Positions 34,947 through 40,065 of a stretch of 40,065 nucleotides of DNA are shown piece by piece. Origin of the DNA: Sphingobacteriales bacterium (GTDB lineage Bacteria; Bacteroidota; Bacteroidia; Sphingobacteriales; Sphingobacteriaceae). The stretch is from NCBI GenBank assembly GCA_015654985.1, contig JAATFW010000095.1, positions 1 to 40,065 on the forward strand, written 5' to 3'. The position numbers and the translations under genes are program-made. Every line of letters begins with the position of its first letter. Within the stretch, counting starts at the first letter, position 1. The notes beneath the pieces were generated by a model. The model was not told where the DNA came from. It did not search any database and saw only the letters and a program-made list of their open reading frames with translations.

Positions 34947-34995
34947 GTTGAAGGTTCAAAGTTGAAGGTTGAAAGTTGAAGGTTGAAAGTTGAGG
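34933..34995. repeat. Nine-unit 7-bp repeat array upstream of alaS
   Basis: Nine tandem heptamers of the form GTTSAAR/GTTGAGG: GTTGAAA, GTTCAAA, GTTGAAG, GTTCAAA, GTTGAAG, GTTGAAA, GTTGAAG, GTTGAAA, GTTGAGG. Both the alaS promoter and the gap to the MerR gene contain it. No spacers, so not CRISPR. Confidence 0.9.
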
Positions 34996-35047
34996 GCCGG
35001 GGAGAGATAATCATGAGAGGGCTATAAAATTGGTAAACAAGAAAAAC

Positions 35048-35055
35048 TATATTTG
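35048..35055 (+). promoter_or_regulatory. -7 box TATATTTG next to MerR start
   Basis: An exact TAnnTTTG match only 3 nt before the ATG at 35059. Upstream TTG at 35030-35032 is 15 nt away, shorter than usual. If used, the transcript would be leaderless. Confidence 0.45.
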
Positions 35056-35058
35056 TAT

Positions 35059-35394
35059 ATGCCGTACAAAGACAGAGAGATCAGTAAACTCCATTATACT
35101 ATGGGAGAGGTAACAGAGATGTTTCAGGTAAATGCCTCTCAGATACGATTTTACGAAAGAGAATTTGACATTCTCCAGCCTAAGAAAAACAAAAAGGGTA
35201 ACCGCCTGTTCTCACCCGAAGATGTGGAGAACCTCAAGATAATCTTCCATCTTGTAAAAGAGAAAGGATATACTTTGCAGGGAGCCAAAGAGTATCTGAA
35301 AGGTAACAGGTCTGAGATAAAGGAGAACCAGAAGATAATAGATTCCCTTGAAAAGCTCAAAAAATTTCTTCTTGAAGTAAAAGAACAGCTATAA
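35059..35394 (+). CDS. MerR-family transcriptional regulator
   Basis: A 111-aa DNA-binding protein. The frame begins at TTG 35053, but ATG 35059 gives MPYKDREISKLHYTMGEVTE, the common N-terminus of the Bacteroidota MerR relatives. The winged HTH covers YTMGEVTEMFQVNASQIRFYEREFDIL...RLFSPEDVENLKIIFHLVKE (about residues 14-70; only the outline is given). A C-terminal helix, IKENQKIIDSLEKLKKFLLE, is the dimerisation coiled coil. No effector-binding domain or Cys/metal site exists, so no ligand is expected. It has only 21 nt to the lipid kinase and may be co-transcribed with it. The target gene is unknown. Confidence 0.9.
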   Translation: MPYKDREISKLHYTMGEVTEMFQVNASQIRFYEREFDILQPKKNKKGNRLFSPEDVENLKIIFHLVKEKGYTLQGAKEYLKGNRSEIKENQKIIDSLEKLKKFLLEVKEQL

Positions 35395-35415
35395 TTTTTA
35401 TCATTACTATCCGGG

Positions 35416-36300
35416 GTGAAGGTATTATTTGTCATTAATCCAAAATCAGGCAATCGTATGGGAGCAAGTTTGGAAACTATGATCCCGGGGGAGTCGCGTA
35501 AAGGCGGATTTGAATTTCTGATATACCGTCTTCATGAAACTGGCGCGGAACAAGCTATAAAGACTAAAATAACAGAGTTTTCTCCCGATATACTTGCTGT
35601 TGCCGGAGGAGACGGCACCGTTCATCTTTTGGCAAAAATAATGTCTGGTACTCCCTTACCGCTGCTCATCATTCCTGTTGGTTCTGCAAACGGAATGGCG
35701 AGGGAACTGCGTATCGGAAACCGTATAGAATATGCTTTCAGCCTTCTGAAAAACGGGGTAATAAAAAAGATCGACCTGCTTAAGGTGAATGAGATCATTT
35801 GTATCCATCTTGCCGATGTTGGATTAAATGCAAGAATAGTAAAACGCTTTGACCGGGATGTAAAACGGGGAATGTTTACCTATGCAAAACATCTTTTAGC
35901 AGAAATATTCCTGATTAGACAATACCGCTTTCACATTTTAATCGATGGCCGGGAAATTTCACGAAAAGCAGTATCTCTAACCTTTGCCAACGCTTCGAAA
36001 TACGGAACCGGTGTGGTGATAAACCCCAAAGGTAAGCTGGATGACGGAAAATTTGAGCTGGTGATCATTAAGCCTTTCCCGCGGATAAAACTTCTGCCGA
36101 TTGCCTGGAAAATGTTCAGGGGTACCCTCCAGACGTCAGAATACGCTGAAGTAATTTCCTGCAATACTGCCCTGATAAGGGCATCAAAAAGGACCGTTTT
36201 ACAAGTTGACGGAGAGGTAATAGGTAAAACCAGGGAGATAAAAATACATATCCTCCCAGGCGCACTTACGCTCCTTGTTCCGCCGGATACTGAAAATTAA
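35416..36300 (+). CDS. Diacylglycerol kinase-fold lipid kinase (YegS/BmrU type)
   Basis: A 294-aa soluble kinase of the DAGK catalytic-domain fold, transferring a phosphate from ATP to a lipid such as diacylglycerol or a sphingoid base. The start is GTG at 35416 (MKVLFVINPKSGNRMG); no ATG keeps the N-terminal motif. The nucleotide loop is NPKSG at residues 8-12, and LAVAGGDGTVHLLAKIM (about 57-73) has the GGDGT signature. LLIIPVGSANGMAREL is the family PxGTxNxxAR-like motif, with Ser in place of Thr. Later, VDGE near residue 268 matches the usual VDGE that closes the fold. Bacteroidota sphingolipids make a sphingosine-kinase-like role possible, but not shown. Confidence 0.9.
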   Translation: MKVLFVINPKSGNRMGASLETMIPGESRKGGFEFLIYRLHETGAEQAIKTKITEFSPDILAVAGGDGTVHLLAKIMSGTPLPLLIIPVGSANGMARELRIGNRIEYAFSLLKNGVIKKIDLLKVNEIICIHLADVGLNARIVKRFDRDVKRGMFTYAKHLLAEIFLIRQYRFHILIDGREISRKAVSLTFANASKYGTGVVINPKGKLDDGKFELVIIKPFPRIKLLPIAWKMFRGTLQTSEYAEVISCNTALIRASKRTVLQVDGEVIGKTREIKIHILPGALTLLVPPDTEN

Positions 36301-36626
36301 TTTCTGCAATAAATTATTTTATCATCATATTACACCTGTAGTTATTAAAGTTATTCCTGTCATTGAAACAGGCCCGGTAATGCCTGTTGTTACTAATTTT
36401 AATTCCCTGCCTGCCGGATTGTCCGCTTAAGTTCAGAACAACGGATATCTTAACAGGATCTCAGCCCCTATATCAAGCCCAAACGGTATGTTAAGGAGAG
36501 TAGTGTTTTGCCAGGCTCCTTCCCTCCTCTTTCTTTTAATTTTTAAAACTCTTTCTGATTTGTATAGTTAAAATTATAGTGATTAATTTAATACTTTCTT
36601 TAACTTAATTTAATCCTCTGTATGAA
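36301..36626. other. Intergenic gap, AT-rich
   Basis: No gene is visible in this 326-nt part of a 397-nt gap. It holds two mutually exclusive hairpins: CCTGT (36356-36360) with ACAGG (36368-36372), and AACAGGC (36367-36373) with GCCTGTT (36382-36388). The rest is pyrimidine-rich, then AT-rich promoter-like DNA toward 36600. Confidence 0.6.
36367..36388 (+). terminator. Weak hairpin after lipid kinase gene
   Basis: Seven-bp stem AACAGGC/GCCTGTT with an 8-nt loop, 67 nt after the lipid kinase stop. Its T tract (AATTTTAATT) starts 7 nt later, so termination is tentative. Confidence 0.35.
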
Positions 36627-36672
36627 AACTGTAAGTAGAAATGAGTGCTGAGTATCATTCAGCATAACAGTT
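36627..36672 (+). promoter_or_regulatory. Folded leader before the small ORF/baeRF operon
   Basis: Outer pair AACTGT (36627-36632) with ACAGTT (36667-36672) encloses the inner hairpin TGCTGA (36646-36651) with TCAGCA (36659-36664). It ends 25 nt before the ATG at 36698, so it should fold in the mRNA leader. Regulatory effect unknown. Confidence 0.45.
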
Positions 36673-36697
36673 AACCGTAAACTTCAATTTTTTAATT

Positions 36698-36925
36698 ATG
36701 GCAAAAACTAAAACAGGGTTTGTTTCGCCCAAAGGAAAGCCAACAGGAAATGGCAGGGAAACGCATGGACTAAAAGATGCTTTTGCAGTAAATGATCTTG
36801 AGCACGACAATGAACTGGCCGAAAAATATACAGATGGCGCGGATGGCATAGCAGCTAATGTATATATCAGGCATAGTAACCGTAATCTCAGCAAGGGAGA
36901 AGATAATACCGACGATAATAAATAA
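36698..36925 (+). CDS. Small hydrophilic protein upstream of baeRF gene
   Basis: A 75-aa protein without a recognised domain. It begins MAKTKTGFVSPKGKPTGNGR and is basic and Gly/Pro-rich at the N-terminus; the middle is acidic (NDLEHDNELAEKYTDGADGI) with a later HSNRN; the end is acidic and polar. No Cys, membrane segment or signal peptide, so it is probably a flexible cytoplasmic protein. I believe similar short proteins precede baeRF genes in related bacteria, but cannot verify this. It is 9 nt upstream of the baeRF ORF and surely co-transcribed, probably under control of the folded leader. Confidence 0.75.
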   Translation: MAKTKTGFVSPKGKPTGNGRETHGLKDAFAVNDLEHDNELAEKYTDGADGIAANVYIRHSNRNLSKGEDNTDDNK

Positions 36926-36934
36926 TTAAAGAAT

Positions 36935-38110
36935 ATGATTATCTCCAAAGAAGAATTTACCGAACTCGTAAATCATAAGGCTTCAAATTATATAACTGTT
37001 TATATGCCCGTGCACAATGCAGGAGTTGAAGTAAATGAAAAACATGATTTAATTACTTTTAAAAACATCCTGCAGAAAGCAAAGCAGCAGCTTGAAGAGA
37101 AGGGACTGGATCAGGCAGCAATTGAAAAGGTGCTGAAAGGAGGCTTTGAGTTACTTAATAATGAAAGCTTCTGGAAGAATCAGACAAAAGGCCTGGCTGT
37201 ATATCTTTCAGAAAATGGCACCAAAGTAATAAAACTGCCGGTGCCGGTTAAAGAGGAATTAATAGTAAATACCTCATTCCTTCTTACTCCACTGCTTCCA
37301 TTAATGAAAAAACGGAAACTGTTTTATCTGTTGTTGCTGAGCAAACATGATTCTCAATTGTATGAGGGCGACGCTTTTGGATTAAAAAAGATAGAAGTTG
37401 AAGGCCTTCCCAGGGGAATGGATGATGTGATAAGATATGAAGAAAAGGGGGGCAAACAATTAATGAGAAGAGCCGGCGCCAGCGCCGGAGCACCATCTGC
37501 GCAGGGCGCAAGCTTTCATGGACATGGTACCGGACTGGCTGATGACGACGAATACCTGGAGCAATATCTCAGGGAAGTTGATCAGACCTTATGGACGGAG
37601 ATCCTGTCGACCTTGCAGGTACCACTGATAGTTGCGGCAGTTGATTATGTTCTTGCGGCATTTAAACAGACCACTCATTATAAATATCTCTGGAGCGATC
37701 ATCTTACCGGGAACTTTGAATATGAAGACAAGAATGCTCTTTACGAAAAGGTAAAAGCAAAGATGGAGCCTTATTTTAAAGAAGATACGAAAAAAGCCCT
37801 GCTTAATTTTTATAATAATTCTACTAACGGGCTTACCTCGTCGATCCCTTCAGATGTGATTCCGGCTGCTTATTACGGACAGGTCTCAGACCTTTTTGTT
37901 CAAAAGGACGAACATATCTGGGGTACGTTTGATGAGGCCGGCAATCAGCTTGTAATTCACGACACGCAGCAGCAAAATGATGAGTGCCTGATCAATAAAA
38001 GTATAATCAAAACCATCATGAACGGAGGTGATGTTCATATTCTTGCTAAAGAGAAAATGCCTGCGGATAGCAAAATAGCTGGCTTTTATAGATATGGTGC
38101 AGTTCTTTAA
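36935..38110 (+). CDS. baeRF-family (bacterial archaeo-eukaryotic release factor-like) protein
   Basis: A 391-aa protein related to eRF1-like release factors found in bacteria (the baeRF groups). The N-terminal domain has the typical NYITVYMPVHNAGVEVNEKH and KNILQKAKQQLEEKGL; the middle, from about residue 120, contains FYLLLLSKHDSQLYEGD. Residues 165-200 form a flexible Gly/Ala/His-rich loop (FHGHGTG) before the acidic helix DDDEYLEQYLREVDQTLWTE. The last third has LIVAAVDYVLAAFKQTTHY and ends with GGDVHILAKEKMPADSKIAG. No GGQ tripeptide is seen, so peptide-release catalysis is doubtful, as in several baeRF families. Subfamily 3 or 7 is my best guess. It could act on stalled ribosomes, but no experiment is implied. 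Confidence 0.85.
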   Translation: MIISKEEFTELVNHKASNYITVYMPVHNAGVEVNEKHDLITFKNILQKAKQQLEEKGLDQAAIEKVLKGGFELLNNESFWKNQTKGLAVYLSENGTKVIKLPVPVKEELIVNTSFLLTPLLPLMKKRKLFYLLLLSKHDSQLYEGDAFGLKKIEVEGLPRGMDDVIRYEEKGGKQLMRRAGASAGAPSAQGASFHGHGTGLADDDEYLEQYLREVDQTLWTEILSTLQVPLIVAAVDYVLAAFKQTTHYKYLWSDHLTGNFEYEDKNALYEKVKAKMEPYFKEDTKKALLNFYNNSTNGLTSSIPSDVIPAAYYGQVSDLFVQKDEHIWGTFDEAGNQLVIHDTQQQNDECLINKSIIKTIMNGGDVHILAKEKMPADSKIAGFYRYGAVL

Positions 38111-38164
38111 TACTAATCTGATAAAAAAGTCCTGACTTACAGGACTTTTTTATCAGATTAGTAT
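38110..38164. terminator. Perfect 25-bp inverted-repeat bidirectional terminator
   Basis: Arms 38110-38134 and 38140-38164 are perfect complements with loop ACTTA. The arms include AAAAAA and TTTTTT tracts on both sides of a CCTG/CAGG core, so each strand reads a GC stem with a U tract. The last base of the baeRF stop is the first base of the arm. It separates the convergent baeRF and DUF4142 genes. Confidence 0.95.
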
Positions 38165-38178
38165 CTTCATGAAAAGAA

Positions 38179-38793
38179 TTATTTTAATGGATTAACTTCA
38201 ATTCCATCTGTGATATTACCTGAATCTACACTTGCTTTTACCACCTTGTTAATAGATCTGGCAGAATCAAGATGTGTTTTTAACACAGGAAGAGTTTTGG
38301 CAGCATAAGCTTTCAGATCAGCGTCGGAACCTTCTTTGGCCATCTTCTCAAATTCTGAAATATTATGCTTGTGATCATCCAGCATCATTTTCAGATAAGA
38401 TTTGTCAAAATCAACCCCCTTTTTTCTTTTCAATTTTTCAGCTTCTTTTAACTGCGCAGGTGCCAGGGTAACAGGGAGAGAGATATTCTTTTTTGCTGCC
38501 AGGGCCTTTAGCTCCTCTCCTGCTTTAGCATGATCGTTTACCATCATTGAACCAAAGGCTCTCACTCTTTTATTCACACCCTGTTTTTGAGCAATTTTTC
38601 CGAGTTCAACTTCCAGCAAGCCTCCCGTTGTGGCATTACAGGCGAATTCAACAGCTTCAGCGCCGGTTTTAGAAACCGCCGTACTATCGCTATGGGCAGT
38701 CGTATCAGTGCTTTTTGCGCTGTTTTTACCTGAATTATTACAGGACCAAACCAGGATAGAGACTGCAAGAAGCAATAAATTTAACTTTTTCAT
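38179..38793 (-). CDS. DUF4142 lipoprotein
   Basis: A 204-aa lipoprotein of the DUF4142 family (ferritin-like four-helix type). The frame opens at 38826 but the ATG at 38793 gives the lipoprotein leader MKKLNLLLLAVSILVWSC with C18, followed by NNSGKNSAKS, a linker. The domain reads VEFACNATTGGLLEVELGKIA, VRAFGSMMVNDHAKAGEELK and, in the last helices, MLDDHKHNISEFEKMAKEGS. Conserved Glu and His residues typical of the family are present (DHAKA, DHKHN), though metal binding is unproven in the family. It is likely in the periplasm or outer membrane. Function unknown. Confidence 0.9.
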   Translation of the reverse strand: MKKLNLLLLAVSILVWSCNNSGKNSAKSTDTTAHSDSTAVSKTGAEAVEFACNATTGGLLEVELGKIAQKQGVNKRVRAFGSMMVNDHAKAGEELKALAAKKNISLPVTLAPAQLKEAEKLKRKKGVDFDKSYLKMMLDDHKHNISEFEKMAKEGSDADLKAYAAKTLPVLKTHLDSARSINKVVKASVDSGNITDGIEVNPLK

Positions 38794-38889
38794 ACTGTTT
38801 AAGTTGTTTGGTTTAAAGTATAACAACTTATAACGATAAAATGTTCTTAACCGCTACCGGCGGCCCATTTATGCGGGTTGTTTTAAAAT

Positions 38890-39921
38890 TTATGAGAAAA
38901 CCCGGTAATCATTTTCAAGGATCTGCAGTTGGCAGATAATGTCTTCCTCTGTAACCGGATACGGCTCGCCATACCGGATACAGGCATTTACAGCATTGAA
39001 TAAATGATTATAGGTTCCTCTTAATGAGGTAATATATTGGGTTTGTTTGTTCCCTGCTTTATCAACAATTGTTAACTGTCCTTCAGATCCATCGGGCTCA
39101 ACTCCATAACCAGTGTCGTCAGGCAAAATACCGGCATCTAACTGTTCTTCCTGAACATCAGCCCGGGTCTTTATAAAAGAGCCATCTGTGCCATGTAATA
39201 CAAAGGCAGGTAAAGGATTGGCAACCAGTAAACTGGCAGTAACATACACATTCAGATTTCCGGGATATTTTAGGTGAAAGTTGATGTAATCATCTACCAG
39301 GGAGCCGGGCCGGTAATTGCCGGTAGTTTTCGCAGAAGAAACGGGTTTTCCGAAGAGGCTTATTACCTGATCAATAAGATGAGGTCCCAGATCGAAAGTT
39401 AAGCCACTGGCAGGAAGCGGCTCTTCCTTGAAAATTTTCTTGCTGATCTCTTTTCTGTAGCGATCATAGCGAAAATGGACTTCAATTAATCTGCCCAGCA
39501 CGCCTTCTTCTTTTATTCTTTTAACAGTTTGGAAATCAGAATCAAATCTGCGATTCTGATAAACCATTACTTTACAGTTATTTTCCCTGGCTGTTTCAAA
39601 TAGTTCTTTTGCTTCTAAAGAAGAAGCGGCAAAGGGTTTTTCAACAAGAACATGTTTTCGGGCAAGGAGTGCTTTTTTAGCATATTCGAAGTGAGTATTA
39701 TTGGGAGTATTAACAATCACCAGCCCGATCTGCGGATCCTGCAGCAATTCATCTACTGAATTATAACTTATAACACCGGGATATCGTTCCTGAGCGGTTT
39801 TGGTAGTTCTTTCTGTAACTGCGTGTAATTTGAAAGCTGGGTTAGCCTGTACAAAAGGAGCGTGAAAAACACGTCCCGACATTCCGTAAGAGAGGATACC
39901 GGTAACAACTGGATGATTCAT
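38890..39921 (-). CDS. Gfo/Idh/MocA-family oxidoreductase
   Basis: A 343-aa NAD(P)-dependent oxidoreductase acting mainly on sugars or inositols. The Rossmann part begins VVTGILSYGMSGRVFHAPFV, where GYGMSG-like glycines bind the cofactor, then IGLVIVNTPNNTHFEYAKKALLARKHV and the family signature VLVEKPFAAS (Lys as catalytic residue). The C-terminal domain holds GLTFDLGPHLIDQVISLFGKP, with the Asp and His of the active site. This resembles E. coli YdgJ-type members. The start ATG at 39921 has a normal AT-rich upstream region. The 39922-40065 edge shows nothing more. Confidence 0.93.
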   Translation of the reverse strand: MNHPVVTGILSYGMSGRVFHAPFVQANPAFKLHAVTERTTKTAQERYPGVISYNSVDELLQDPQIGLVIVNTPNNTHFEYAKKALLARKHVLVEKPFAASSLEAKELFETARENNCKVMVYQNRRFDSDFQTVKRIKEEGVLGRLIEVHFRYDRYRKEISKKIFKEEPLPASGLTFDLGPHLIDQVISLFGKPVSSAKTTGNYRPGSLVDDYINFHLKYPGNLNVYVTASLLVANPLPAFVLHGTDGSFIKTRADVQEEQLDAGILPDDTGYGVEPDGSEGQLTIVDKAGNKQTQYITSLRGTYNHLFNAVNACIRYGEPYPVTEEDIICQLQILENDYRVFS

Positions 39922-40065
39922 ATAAATCTAAATTTTTTACAATTTTATATATATTCTTTCATATTCCCACTGCTTCTTTAACTCCTCCGAATATTGTCTT
40001 CCATATCAGGGAAAAAAATGACTTTTTCAGGGGGCGCTGGTAAAAAGAATTAAAGGTTTCAGGCT

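Noticed and set aside
34933-34995. Tandem repeats as a CRISPR array
   Set aside because: Units are 7 bp with no spacers and no cas genes are near.
36698-38110. Small ORF/baeRF pair as a toxin-antitoxin system
   Set aside because: The small ORF has no DNA-binding or toxin fold and the baeRF protein has no nuclease-like site; the order alone is insufficient.

Overview
The window comes from a Bacteroidota chromosome, most likely a Sphingobacteria-type member. Supporting signs are a type IX secretion (T9SS) type B cargo with a PorP/SprF partner, a PorE-like TPR/propeller/OmpA protein, a TamL-type BamA-family lipoprotein, an LruC-domain lipoprotein, a DUF4142 lipoprotein, the small Bacteroidota protein beginning MGVTRLKRKDRK, and promoters of the TTG/TTTG - about 19 nt - TAnnTTTG type. 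Many genes lack a clear Shine-Dalgarno. No phage, transposase or CRISPR array was found. Most of the window is ordinary chromosomal backbone.

Layout. 1-4.3 kb: 3'-truncated proB, an SPW-repeat membrane protein, a small unknown gene, and a secreted M49 dipeptidyl peptidase III followed by a perfect palindrome. 4.5-12.8 kb: a quinone-oxidoreductase-like enzyme, a 1807-residue PKD-repeat secreted protein with a T9SS type B C-terminus, its PorP/SprF partner, and a small secreted protein. 12.9-17.9 kb: Uma2-family protein, LruC lipoprotein, YpfJ-type zinc peptidase and an outer-membrane barrel protein, with several dyads between them. 18-23.9 kb: a patatin phospholipase fused to a BamA-like barrel, translationally coupled to a small membrane protein; tamL; and a TrmH-family RNA methyltransferase whose start overlaps that of tamL head to head. 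24-28.7 kb: tRNA-Cys with a 59-residue ORF, a structured non-coding segment, pyrD, mnmD, a thioesterase, an orphan promoter/terminator pair, an NTF2-fold protein and queE. 28.7-35 kb: secreted dienelactone hydrolase, PorE-like protein, fatty acid hydroxylase and alaS. 35-40 kb: MerR regulator, lipid kinase, a 75-residue ORF paired with a baeRF (bacterial eRF1-like) protein, DUF4142 lipoprotein and a Gfo/Idh/MocA oxidoreductase.

How the genes work together. The strongest functional theme is the cell envelope: T9SS cargo and its anchor at 5.7-12.2 kb, the PorE-like protein at 29.5 kb, two BamA-superfamily barrels (patatin fusion and TamL), and several lipoproteins and exported enzymes. A second theme is RNA and translation: tRNA-Cys, alaS, MnmD, QueE (queuosine/deazapurine), the TrmH methyltransferase, and the baeRF protein, whose superfamily is related to translation release factors.

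Most interesting non-coding signals: a multi-stem RNA-like segment at 24390-24657 whose core resembles both a cobalamin-riboswitch core and a group II intron domain V; dispersed 7-bp repeat arrays, one of which contributes the -33 box of the alaS promoter; a perfect 25-bp inverted-repeat terminator; a cluster of three dyads upstream of the LruC lipoprotein; and a possible short RNA near 27.25 kb. The least described protein module is the 75-aa ORF + baeRF pair at 36.7-38.1 kb, with a folded leader.
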